Of a stretch of 64,000 nucleotides of DNA, positions 1 to 7,410 are shown piece after piece. The stretch's first letter is position 1. Every line of letters starts with the position of its first letter. The translations under genes were made by a program, and so were the position numbers. The notes under the pieces were generated by a model. The model did no database searches and was not told the DNA's origin. It saw nothing but the letters and a program-made list of their open reading frames with translations. Source of the stretch: a virus; IMG/VR virus record IMGVR_UViG_3300033146_003479, positions 1-64,000 of that record; one strand, 5' to 3'.

Positions 1-2
1 TG

Positions 3-2156
3 ATAAATGAAGCCATGAGTGAGGATGACTTTTATATCAAACGAAACGTGGACAAAGTGATGACGAAGTCGGAATTCAAGAAATTCGTCGAGACGGATCC
101 ATCAAGTAAGAATGGTGAAGTTGGTAAATTGACCATGCAAGCGATTCAATGGTATAAAAAAGACCCAAATAAACATGATTTCATGAATAACCTACATACC
201 ACTTACACCAATTTAGAATGGTTCACTAAAAATTCCAAAAATGGAAAATTTAAACAACACATGAAGTCAAAAGGATTCAATTCAATTCAAGATATTAAAA
301 CGTCAAGTGACTTAAATGATACAATTAATTCATTTAATATTAAGAATTCTAAGGACAAGACTACAAGTGGCATCAAGGAATTGGACAAATTAAGAATTGG
401 AATAGATCATGAAATATTATTTCAAAATGAAGAATGGTTAGTATCGGATATTTTTACCCATAAGGCATCCGTTATATATGGTAGAGAAATTTGTAAAGGT
501 GGACCCTGGTGTACCGCATCAAGAAAATCGTCAAATTTTTTCGAGTCATACCTATCTAAAGGAGACTTAATATTCTTTTTGAATTTAGAGGATTATAAAA
601 AGTCTCACTACTACGCTCCTATGGTAGAGGAGTTCTCCACTTTCCAAAACCAAAATGAAATGAATAAATTAAATTTATTTCAAAGAGAAAATCCAGTCCT
701 GAAACCAGTATTCGATCAAATCCATGCCGAAATGAATAAACAAAAAAATGACCCTAATTATGCAACCGATAAATTGTTTAAACGGTTTAAATTAAGTCCA
801 TCCGTTACATCATTATCCATCTCGATTAAAAAAAATATTAGTCCTGAAAAATTAAAACCATGGTTGAAAATTGCAGTCCAAAATAATTTAGACTTATCTG
901 AATATAAAAATAGTAAACATAATATAACGAAGAAAATTCCATTATTCCAGTACGCACTTCGACATAATGATTCAGAGATATTTAATATGGCTGAAAGGTT
1001 AAATGCAACGATCGAGTTATCGTCATTATATTATATTAATTCAAATACTAATGTAGATTTAATTAATAAAATTCTTGATAAAATGAAGCCATGGGATAAC
1101 TATACATTATCTTATATTTCCAAAAGTAAGAATGTAGATTTAATTAATAAAGTTTTGAATGAAATAGATGTTTGGGATAACTATACATTATCTTCTATTT
1201 CCGAAAGTGAGAATGAAGATTTAATTAATAAAGTTTTGAATAAAATAGATAGTTGGGATATGGACACGCTCCATGATATTTCCAAAAGTGAGAATGCAGA
1301 TTTAATTAATAAAGTTTTGAATAAAATAGATAGTTGGGATATTAACACGCTCCAGGATATTTCCAAAAGTAAGAATGTAGATTTAATTAATAAAGTTCTA
1401 GATAAAATGAAGCCATGGGATAATTACACATTGAATGCTATCATATCAACTAAAAACCCTGATTTAATTAATAAAGTTCTATATGAAATAGACAAATGGG
1501 ATAAGAATACATTGTACGTTGTCACATTAACTAAAAACCCTGATTTAATTAATAAAGTTCTAGATAAAATAGACAAATGGAATAATACCATATTGGATAT
1601 TATCACATCAACTAAAAACTCAGATTTAATCAATAAAGTTATCGATAAAACAGACAACTGGGATGTTATTATGTTGGAAACCATTTTGGACACTAAAAAC
1701 TCAGATTTCATTAATAAAGTTCTAGATAAAATGAAGCCATGGGATAATAAAGTATTATCTACAGTTGCACTATATGAAAATCTAGATTTAATTAATAAAG
1801 TTCTAGATGAAATTGAGCCATGGGATAACAAAACTATAAATGCTTTATCTGATGTACGTGATCCAGATTTAATTAATAAAGTTCTAGATGAAATTGAGCC
1901 ATGGGACGAAACTACCTTGTATTATACTATTCAATCTAAAAATCCTGATTTAATTAATAAAGTTCTAGATAAACTTGAGACGTGTCAGAGTCACACTTTA
2001 ATGGACTTTTATACTTTCAATGATCATGATTTAATTAATAGAGTTCTAGATAAAATAGAGATATGGGATAATATGACACTTATTTACATCGAACGTTTGA
2101 ACCATCCAGATTTAATTAAAAAAGTTCAAGATAGAATTAATAGTCAATCTACCTGA
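3..2156 (+). CDS. WCTA-module protein with 14 tandem 27-residue repeats (5' partial)
   Basis: Function unknown. The N-terminal part (about residues 1-240) resembles the protein at 11396-13069: both have a DP(S/T)SK motif near the start, then a W-C-T-A-S motif (here about residue 163) followed by an F-x-x-Y-x-S/M-x-K-G-D-L stretch. I recall this WCTA module from many uncharacterised phage proteins. The rest, from about residue 345, is a run of fourteen 27-residue repeats (consensus NpDLINKVLDKIdkWDn.TL..Is.sk), predicted helical and solenoid-like. The frame is open to the window edge with no Shine-Dalgarno before the first ATG (position 15), and comparison with the paralog suggests the true start lies upstream. 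It is one of only three plus-strand genes. Its 3' end faces a minus-strand homing-endonuclease cluster. Confidence 0.8.
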   Translation: MNEAMSEDDFYIKRNVDKVMTKSEFKKFVETDPSSKNGEVGKLTMQAIQWYKKDPNKHDFMNNLHTTYTNLEWFTKNSKNGKFKQHMKSKGFNSIQDIKTSSDLNDTINSFNIKNSKDKTTSGIKELDKLRIGIDHEILFQNEEWLVSDIFTHKASVIYGREICKGGPWCTASRKSSNFFESYLSKGDLIFFLNLEDYKKSHYYAPMVEEFSTFQNQNEMNKLNLFQRENPVLKPVFDQIHAEMNKQKNDPNYATDKLFKRFKLSPSVTSLSISIKKNISPEKLKPWLKIAVQNNLDLSEYKNSKHNITKKIPLFQYALRHNDSEIFNMAERLNATIELSSLYYINSNTNVDLINKILDKMKPWDNYTLSYISKSKNVDLINKVLNEIDVWDNYTLSSISESENEDLINKVLNKIDSWDMDTLHDISKSENADLINKVLNKIDSWDINTLQDISKSKNVDLINKVLDKMKPWDNYTLNAIISTKNPDLINKVLYEIDKWDKNTLYVVTLTKNPDLINKVLDKIDKWNNTILDIITSTKNSDLINKVIDKTDNWDVIMLETILDTKNSDFINKVLDKMKPWDNKVLSTVALYENLDLINKVLDEIEPWDNKTINALSDVRDPDLINKVLDEIEPWDETTLYYTIQSKNPDLINKVLDKLETCQSHTLMDFYTFNDHDLINRVLDKIEIWDNMTLIYIERLNHPDLIKKVQDRINSQST
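1050..2153 (+). repeat. 81-bp in-frame tandem repeat array
   Basis: About 14 copies of an 81-bp unit inside the WCTA gene, each with a near-invariant GATTTAATTAATAAAGTT core; core starts at 1056, 1137, 1218 and 1299 are exactly 81 bp apart. The core codes for DLINKV. Sequence between cores is more variable, though some neighbours (around 1218-1380) are almost identical, as expected from recent duplication. The last copy is cut short by the stop codon. Confidence 0.9.
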
Positions 2157-2206
2157 TAAACCCGACTTCGAGAGAATTAAATTCATACTACTTTTGAATA
2201 TCATCA

Positions 2207-2223
2207 TTGAGTTGTTAACTCAA
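2207..2223. other. Weak intergenic hairpin between convergent genes
   Basis: TTGAGTT and AACTCAA form a 7-bp stem with a 3-nt loop in the 108-nt gap between the plus-strand WCTA gene and the minus-strand gene at 2265. Neither side carries a T-run, so it is not a convincing intrinsic terminator. Confidence 0.25.
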
Positions 2224-2264
2224 AATACTCTCTTCGTTGCTCAATAGTAAGTTAGTTTCCAAGT

Positions 2265-2510
2265 TTAGTCATCTCCTCCCGTTAGGAACCAATGACGAAC
2301 TCTTCTCACACTGCAAGGGATGCAACCTCGACCCTCAAGTAATTCAAATGGAGAGCATTTGAAAGTACATTGACATTCAGTGCATACGACATCAATTTCT
2401 GTAAACAATCCATTGTATGGCTCTAATACTTCATATAGATTTCCATGAACTCGATGGAGTTCATTAATGAAGGCTTCGTTATCTTTATTCTTAGATTGAT
2501 GTTTACTCAT
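2265..2510 (-). CDS. Single-module zinc-finger protein, homing-endonuclease DNA-binding fragment
   Basis: 81 residues. It has one copy of the module that repeats in the homing endonucleases at 5397, 6618 and 14969: an F-x-x-E start, Y-x-V-L-x-x-Y, then paired cysteines (C-T-E-C and C-I-P-C) of a treble-clef-like zinc site. The nuclease part is absent. Start ATG at 2510 follows a good GAGGAG site. It is the last gene of a minus-strand run that begins at the promoter near 3602-3630. It may be a decayed endonuclease remnant or a stand-alone DNA-binding protein; activity is not inferable. Confidence 0.7.
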   Translation of the reverse strand: MSKHQSKNKDNEAFINELHRVHGNLYEVLEPYNGLFTEIDVVCTECQCTFKCSPFELLEGRGCIPCSVRRVRHWFLTGGDD

Positions 2511-2566
2511 ATTGAATTCTCCTCAATGTCTTCGGTATACTATTTTTCCGTTTTTATCTCCAATAT

Positions 2567-2869
2567 TCACTTCTTCTCATCGTGATATATTTGAGTCCAT
2601 TCTTCTGCTGTAGGAGTTCTATGTTCGTTGCACATAGAACATTTCATTTTAGTACAACTAATTGGATATGTTTTTGTGGGTTCCCATTCATGTGGACTAC
2701 CATTTAAACAATCGGCTTTATATGTATATGATTCTTTTGTCCAATCTATAGTGAATATAAACATTTTGCCACACGCAGAACATTCATTCTCATAATTATC
2801 ACTAGGATCATCACACTCATCGTCATATATCTCTATTAACTCATCGCAATATGGACAATAATTTTCCAT
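2567..2869 (-). CDS. Small zinc-ribbon protein
   Basis: 100 residues, not recognised beyond its metal site. Three CxxC pairs are visible: C-P-Y-C near the start, C-S-A-C in the middle and C-S-M-C near the end, plus many acidic residues between. ATG at 2869 is preferred over an upstream TTG because AAGGAG lies 9 nt before it. It sits in the accessory run between the 85-residue and 81-residue genes. A nucleic-acid-binding or protein-binding zinc ribbon is likely from the motif alone. Confidence 0.65.
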   Translation of the reverse strand: MENYCPYCDELIEIYDDECDDPSDNYENECSACGKMFIFTIDWTKESYTYKADCLNGSPHEWEPTKTYPISCTKMKCSMCNEHRTPTAEEWTQIYHDEKK

Positions 2870-2932
2870 CAATTCACTCCTTTTTTAATTAAACTCAATA
2901 TTACTTTATACTTCAAAATAATATTCATCATT

Positions 2933-3190
2933 TTAGTTAAATCCAATGTCTTCCCAACGATATCTCATATTCTGAATAGAATTATGCATCTTTCGTCTAC
3001 CGTGCTTACCTCGCAATACAATATGACTATGTTCTATTCGATTAAATGGTTGAATGAAAGTCTTTCTCAGCCAAGAACAATATTTAATCTCTATTGGAGT
3101 AGCAGAATCATTTGAATAGGTATACATGATCTCAGATGGGATATTGAATGCTTCGCACATCTTCGTTTGAAAATATTCTATTTCAGTCAT
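2933..3190 (-). CDS. Small hypothetical protein
   Basis: 85 residues, unrecognised. No membrane segment or cysteine motif; the C-terminal half is rich in Arg, His and Lys, including a G-K-H-G-R-R-K stretch, suggesting nucleic-acid contact. AAGGAG precedes ATG 3190. It lies 13 nt downstream of the nuclease-only gene, so it is probably co-transcribed with it. Confidence 0.6.
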   Translation of the reverse strand: MTEIEYFQTKMCEAFNIPSEIMYTYSNDSATPIEIKYCSWLRKTFIQPFNRIEHSHIVLRGKHGRRKMHNSIQNMRYRWEDIGFN

Positions 3191-3203
3191 AGTTTTCTCC
3201 TTA

Positions 3204-3569
3204 TTATTTAATCAACTTGTCTCTTAAAATATCGTTTATATTTTCTAGTTCCCAATATGGAATACGAATCAACTCAATATTCTTATTCAAACAATAATCA
3301 TTCTTAATACTATCGTGATATTGTATTTTTGTAAATTGCAATTTCATTTTGGTTCTAAAGTCAGGAGTAGTAAAATGTCCGAACCAAAATGGCTTAAAGT
3401 GTTGCTTCCCATCAAACTCGATCAATACATTATGATCTAATAAATAAAAATCAAACGGTAATGGACGTATATTTCTACAATCAGAAAATCTTTTCTCTGA
3501 TTCAAACTCTATATTGTTGGTTTTTAGCCAATTATAAATTGTTCGCTCGCCCATACTTCGTCTAGACAT
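3204..3569 (-). CDS. Nuclease-only homing endonuclease domain (Vsr/EDxHD-like)
   Basis: 121 residues from the ATG at 3569. It consists only of the catalytic domain also found at the C-terminus of the protein at 5397-6506: G-E-R at the start, K-R-F-S-D-C-R, LPFDFYL, then L-I-E-F-D-G-K-Q-H and H-D-S-I-K-N-D-Y-C, ending R-I-P-Y-W. This matches the Vsr-related free-standing phage homing endonucleases of the I-Bth0305I type. No zinc modules precede it. An earlier in-frame ATG at 3611 overlaps the promoter -10 element (3602-3607) and cannot be used from that promoter, so 3569 was chosen. Without its DNA-binding arm it may be inactive or recruited by another protein. Confidence 0.75.
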   Translation of the reverse strand: MSRRSMGERTIYNWLKTNNIEFESEKRFSDCRNIRPLPFDFYLLDHNVLIEFDGKQHFKPFWFGHFTTPDFRTKMKLQFTKIQYHDSIKNDYCLNKNIELIRIPYWELENINDILRDKLIK

Positions 3570-3601
3570 TTTCACATTCTCTTCTATATTAATACTTAAT
3601 G

Positions 3602-3630
3602 AATATATCATAATTAATATACTTTGTCAA
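3602..3630 (-). promoter_or_regulatory. sigma70-like promoter
   Basis: On the minus strand TTGACA (3625-3630), a 17-bp spacer ending ATGA, then TATATT (3602-3607). Close to the bacterial consensus. It would drive the nuclease-only gene and the three small genes after it. Confidence 0.7.
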
Positions 3631-3633
3631 GTT

Positions 3634-5394
3634 TTATGTTTGAGATGTTGTCCAACTAAGAACTTTATTGCCAGCATCATAAATTCTCAAATAATCGTTT
3701 GCGATCATGTTTTCATATTCACTTAATTGATCATCATATATATCTAACAGAGTCTTTAGTTTATGCTTTTGATATTTTATTCTCGAATCTAATAATAATT
3801 CAGTTCGCTTAAAATAAAAATAATTTGGACTACTAATTCCAATTTCTTGAAATTCATTATTAATATATCCTTGTCCATTAAAATATCGCAAATCAATATA
3901 TGTGATAATATTTTCTGGTTCCCAATCTCGTTTGAAATGAGTTAATAATTTTGAAAATCCACCTGCCACATGAAATCCTATTTTTGTGCAAGTTCTAATA
4001 TTTTCCCATTCATATGATTTATTAAACCTAGACTTACTAAAACTCATAAGTTGAACTAATTCACCATTATGATATAATCCCAGTTTAACTTTTGCTCCAA
4101 CGTATCCTTGTATGTGATTGTCCACTAAAAATGATCTATATTCAGAATTCGAAATTGATTTTATTTCACATTTCCTTGCAAATATAGATTGTGATTTCTT
4201 CAATTTCATTTGAATGATAGATTGAACAATGGGCTTTTGATTTATCCATTCAGATTCAAATATTTGAAAAACTTGAATGTTTTTTTCGTGAAAGAAATTC
4301 CATTTTTGTTGGTGAGCAAATTTCGATTTATGTAAATCTGAATGCCAATATAGTCCATGATACTCGATTCCAATATTAAATTCTGGTAACCATACATCCA
4401 ATTCAAAAAACTTCTTACCGTCATAATAAAATCGCTTATTCATTTGAATGTCTAAATCAGGATTCAAAGATAATAGCCATTGATTAATTTCAAATTCTGG
4501 CTTCGATTTGAAGGTATGTCTTGGACAATAGATGTTCTGAGGAATCAAAGATTCCATTGAAATTTCATTATCACATTGTAAACATTTATATGTTTTATGT
4601 CCTTTATCGAAATCAAACGAAATATAATCTTCTTTATTAAATAATGGAGTAATATATTTTAATGATAATAATTTTATAAAAGTATCCCAATAATTTTTAC
4701 GATAAGTGTCTCGCCAACTATCGATCATCTTCGCTCTAATTTCTGGGACCTGTGCAGTAAATTCATATCCATATCTTTCAACACAAGTGGATCTATTCTT
4801 ATCTGAATTGTTGAAGTTTTTATCTCCATATCGTTGAAGTTTTGTGTCTAATCCTTTTTGAAAAATATCTTTCGATTGAATAGCATGTTCTACTCCATAT
4901 CGTTCTAAATTAGTATTCTTTATTTGTTCTTGAACCTCTTTTGATTCCCAAGGATTAGATACTCCGAATTTCTCAATATTAGTATTTGCTCGTTTCTCAG
5001 CAACCTCTTTTTTCTCAATATCACTCTTTAGAGCATTTTTCTTGCCCAGATTAATGTAATAATCATCTCCATATTTTTTAAGAGTAGTCATCTTAGTTTT
5101 CTGAGATACAATAGCATGTGCTTTGGGATTTCGACGACATTTCATAGAACAAAATTGTTTGAGTTTTTGTGTGCTCGAATCGTATTTGATAATGTTTGTG
5201 TTGCAAATAGGACACTTCATGATTTCTGTGTGAGATTCTAAAAAATAAATCTTTCTTAATACTAAACTGGAATTTTTAGGTAAATATGAAGTAGCATCGA
5301 AAAATAAGTCATATTCACCTTCAGTTAAATTTTTGATCCATGATGGATGTGACGTTTTTAATGCCCGTATTTTATTTTGTAATTCAATATACAT
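3634..5394 (-). CDS. Large homing endonuclease with DUF723-type repeats and Vsr-like nuclease
   Basis: 586 residues. An N-terminal zinc site (C-P-I-C near residue 62, then F-C-S-M-K-C near 81) is followed by four or five short repeats of the form T-N-L-E-R-Y-G-V-x-x-x-x-Q-S (about residues 100-215), the DUF723-like segments seen in phage endonucleases. A second zinc site (C-x-x-C about 273) precedes a PD-(D/E)XK/Vsr-like core with F-E-L-D-V-W-L-P and I-G-I-E-Y-H-G-L-Y-W-H (about 330-352). The C-terminal 200 residues look like a conserved accessory domain. Start ATG 5394 has only a weak Shine-Dalgarno and lies 2 nt after the upstream endonuclease stop, suggesting translational coupling. The activity is inferred from family resemblance. 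Confidence 0.8.
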   Translation of the reverse strand: MYIELQNKIRALKTSHPSWIKNLTEGEYDLFFDATSYLPKNSSLVLRKIYFLESHTEIMKCPICNTNIIKYDSSTQKLKQFCSMKCRRNPKAHAIVSQKTKMTTLKKYGDDYYINLGKKNALKSDIEKKEVAEKRANTNIEKFGVSNPWESKEVQEQIKNTNLERYGVEHAIQSKDIFQKGLDTKLQRYGDKNFNNSDKNRSTCVERYGYEFTAQVPEIRAKMIDSWRDTYRKNYWDTFIKLLSLKYITPLFNKEDYISFDFDKGHKTYKCLQCDNEISMESLIPQNIYCPRHTFKSKPEFEINQWLLSLNPDLDIQMNKRFYYDGKKFFELDVWLPEFNIGIEYHGLYWHSDLHKSKFAHQQKWNFFHEKNIQVFQIFESEWINQKPIVQSIIQMKLKKSQSIFARKCEIKSISNSEYRSFLVDNHIQGYVGAKVKLGLYHNGELVQLMSFSKSRFNKSYEWENIRTCTKIGFHVAGGFSKLLTHFKRDWEPENIITYIDLRYFNGQGYINNEFQEIGISSPNYFYFKRTELLLDSRIKYQKHKLKTLLDIYDDQLSEYENMIANDYLRIYDAGNKVLSWTTSQT

Positions 5395-5396
5395 AT

Positions 5397-6506
5397 CTAA
5401 CTGCTAACTTTTTTCAAATGAAATGTTAAAATATCATCTATTTTCTCGAAATCCCAATATGGGATACGAACCAATTCAATGTTCTTCTCTAAACAATAAT
5501 CATTCTTAATAGTATCATGATGCTGAGTTTTTGCAAACTTTAACTCCATTTGACTTCGACTGCTAGCCCCAAAACCGCATGGTTTATAATGTTGCTCTCC
5601 ATCAAATTCAATTAATATATTATGATCAGATAAATAAAAATCAAATGGTAATGGTTGCTCATTCCTACAATCAGAAAATCGCTTCTCAGACTCAAAATTG
5701 ATATCATTACTTTGCAACCACTCTCTAATAGCCCTCTCACCCTTACTACTAGCACATACTGGACATCCTGTATTTGAAAATATACTATGTGGACTAGTTA
5801 GCCAAACATTGTTACACTCATTGCACCTAAACTTAATTTTAGTTTTCGAATTAATGTATTCCTCCAATGGAGTATACCTTTCTTTATACATGCTCTTTAA
5901 TTTTAAAAGAAATTCATCATTTGTTCTCTTATGTGTGCCAAAACATTTAGGACACCTATTTCCCCATAAAAAATCATTCCTCTTAACTGAATACTCGTGT
6001 CCACATACAATATGTTTCATTTCAACCTTATCATATGCTCCTGTATACTTACCAAGCACTTCATAGTCAGTTGATACTAACTCATTAACTTCTCGTTTAA
6101 ATTGCTCTGTCGTAATGGTTTTAACTCCAAAACAATTAGGACATCGAGTTCCTCCATTTAAGAAATTGCCTGGTTGAACCTTCCATTCATGACCACATGA
6201 AATATGTCGCATTAATATAGGAGTACTTTTATTAATATAATCTTCTAATACTACATATTCATCTTCAACTTTAGCAAACACTTCTTTAACAAATTGCTCA
6301 GGAGTCTTCTTTTTAGTTCCACCACATTGTGGACAACGATTGCCTCCTATGAAATATTCTGGACGACCTTGCCATTCATATCCACAAGAATTATGTCTCA
6401 TTAATATTGGAGTTCTTGTGTTAATATACTTTTCTAAAATTGTATATTCGTCTCCAACTAAATTGAAAACTTCTTCTTTAAATTGTTCTGATGTTTTTTT
6501 TCGCAT
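5397..6506 (-). CDS. Intact zinc-module homing endonuclease (I-Bth0305I-like)
   Basis: 369 residues from ATG 6506, which has AAGGAT 9 nt upstream; the longer frame begins with TTG upstream of a likely -10 element and was rejected. Four zinc modules of about 57 residues (T-x-E-Q-F, Y-x-V-L-x-x-Y, M-R-H-x-x-C-G-H-E-W, C-P-x-C) are followed by the nuclease domain with KRFSDCR, LPFDFYL, L-I-E-F-D-G-E-Q-H-Y and H-D-T-I-K-N-D-Y-C. The family cuts DNA in conserved phage genes to spread its own gene. It shares near-identical DNA with the truncated neighbour at 6618-7226, a sign of recent duplication or gene conversion. Confidence 0.85.
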   Translation of the reverse strand: MRKKTSEQFKEEVFNLVGDEYTILEKYINTRTPILMRHNSCGYEWQGRPEYFIGGNRCPQCGGTKKKTPEQFVKEVFAKVEDEYVVLEDYINKSTPILMRHISCGHEWKVQPGNFLNGGTRCPNCFGVKTITTEQFKREVNELVSTDYEVLGKYTGAYDKVEMKHIVCGHEYSVKRNDFLWGNRCPKCFGTHKRTNDEFLLKLKSMYKERYTPLEEYINSKTKIKFRCNECNNVWLTSPHSIFSNTGCPVCASSKGERAIREWLQSNDINFESEKRFSDCRNEQPLPFDFYLSDHNILIEFDGEQHYKPCGFGASSRSQMELKFAKTQHHDTIKNDYCLEKNIELVRIPYWDFEKIDDILTFHLKKVSS

Positions 6507-6538
6507 ACTTACTATCCTTATTATATTATCATTAGTGT

Positions 6539-6544
6539 AATATA
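6539..6544 (-). promoter_or_regulatory. Possible -10 element before the intact homing endonuclease
   Basis: TATATT preceded by TGA on the minus strand, as in the other sigma70-like promoters here, but with no good -35 at 17 bp. A TCTAAATA late-like motif also lies at 6619-6627. Either could drive the gene at 5397-6506. Confidence 0.35.
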
Positions 6545-6617
6545 TCAAAAATGTTGATATTTTAATAATAATTGAATCCTTATTTGGACAACAATTTATA
6601 GGATAAAAATTGTGATG

Positions 6618-7226
6618 TTATTTAGAGATTGATTCTATTGTTGAGCGATTTGTGCCAAAACATTTAGGACACCTATTTCCCCATAAAAAATCATTCCTCT
6701 TAACTGAATATTCATGACCGCATTTAATATGTGTTATTGATACTTTTGTTCGAGCCGTTGTATATGTTCCTGTTACTTCATATTCATCTCCTACTAGAGC
6801 ATTCACTTCTCGTTTGAATTGACTAGTCGTTATAGGTTTTGTTTTATTACAATTAGGACATCGAGTTCCGTTATTTAAGAAATTTCCAGGCTTCACTTTC
6901 CATTCATGATCACATGAAATGTGTCGCATTAATATGGGAGTACTTTTATTAATATAATCTTCTAGTACTACATATTCATCTCCAACTTTAGCAAATACTT
7001 CTTTAACGTATTGTTCAGGAGTCTTCTTTTTAGTTCCGCCACATTGTGGACATCTTGTTCCTGCAACAAAGTTTATTGGCTTCACTTTCCATTCATGCTT
7101 ACATTTTTCATGTCGCATTAATATTGAAGTATTTACTCCAGCATATTCTTCTAATACTGTATATTCACTTCCTACTTTTTTAAATACATCCTCTAAAAAT
7201 TCATCGTGCGTTTTACGTTTTCCCAT
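6618..7226 (-). CDS. Nuclease-less zinc-module protein, truncated homing endonuclease
   Basis: 202 residues with three zinc modules matching those of the protein at 5397-6506 (H-E-x-C-x-H-E-W and C-P-x-C pairs), but it stops 9 residues after the third C-P-K-C, so the fourth module and the catalytic domain are missing. About 60 bp near its 3' end (6657-6715) are almost identical to 5939-5997 in the intact copy. GAGGAATG-type site precedes ATG 7226. It has its own good promoter at 7267-7295, so it is probably expressed and may act as a DNA-binding competitor or regulator, or may simply be decaying. Confidence 0.75.
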   Translation of the reverse strand: MGKRKTHDEFLEDVFKKVGSEYTVLEEYAGVNTSILMRHEKCKHEWKVKPINFVAGTRCPQCGGTKKKTPEQYVKEVFAKVGDEYVVLEDYINKSTPILMRHISCDHEWKVKPGNFLNNGTRCPNCNKTKPITTSQFKREVNALVGDEYEVTGTYTTARTKVSITHIKCGHEYSVKRNDFLWGNRCPKCFGTNRSTIESISK

Positions 7227-7266
7227 TACTCATTCCTCGAATTTATAATTGTTAAATTTACAAAAT

Positions 7267-7295
7267 AATATATCATAATTATGAATAAAATGCAA
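7267..7295 (-). promoter_or_regulatory. sigma70-like promoter
   Basis: TTGCAT (7290-7295), 17-bp spacer ending ATGA, TATATT (7267-7272) on the minus strand. The hexamer and spacer end match the putative ncRNA promoter at 13073-13101. It lies between the capsid terminator and the truncated endonuclease gene. Confidence 0.65.
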
Positions 7296-7346
7296 ATAAA
7301 AAAAAGCCTAATATATGAATGCTTGGTAGACTATATAAAAAACCAA

Positions 7347-7380
7347 AAAAAGCATCATTCCCGAAGAAATGATGCTTTTT
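7347..7380 (-). terminator. Intrinsic terminator after the major capsid gene
   Basis: A 13-bp stem (AAAAAGCATCATT paired with AATGATGCTTTTT) encloses a loop that on the minus strand contains C-TTCG-G, a very stable tetraloop, and is followed by a T-run. It lies 30 nt after the capsid stop codon. The T-rich arms on both strands could make it bidirectional. Confidence 0.88.
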
Positions 7381-7410
7381 GGACAAAAAGTCAGAAACTA
7401 AGTGATTTAA

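Larger units (their letters stand above)
2265..7226 (-). mobile_element. Cluster of free-standing homing endonuclease genes and fragments
   Basis: Between a WCTA gene and the capsid terminator lie one large DUF723-type endonuclease, one intact zinc-module endonuclease, one lacking the nuclease, one lacking the DNA-binding arm and one single-module fragment, plus two unrelated small genes. Each looks like an intron-free homing gene. The block is placed next to the major capsid gene, a typical site for such elements in T4-like phages. No ends or target duplications could be defined, so the limits given are only the outer genes. Confidence 0.6.

Noticed and set aside
1181-1831. Minus-strand repetitive frames inside the 81-bp repeat array
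   Set aside because: They arise only because an 81-bp unit without stops in that frame is repeated; no ribosome site or promoter.
2157-2264. Terminator in the convergent gap after the left WCTA gene
   Set aside because: Only a 7-bp hairpin without a T-run is present, so no firm terminator is called.
5698-6066. Plus-strand 122-codon hydrophobic frame inside the homing endonuclease
   Set aside because: Shadow of the zinc-module gene; Leu-rich only because the antisense of Lys/Glu codons is Leu/Phe-rich.
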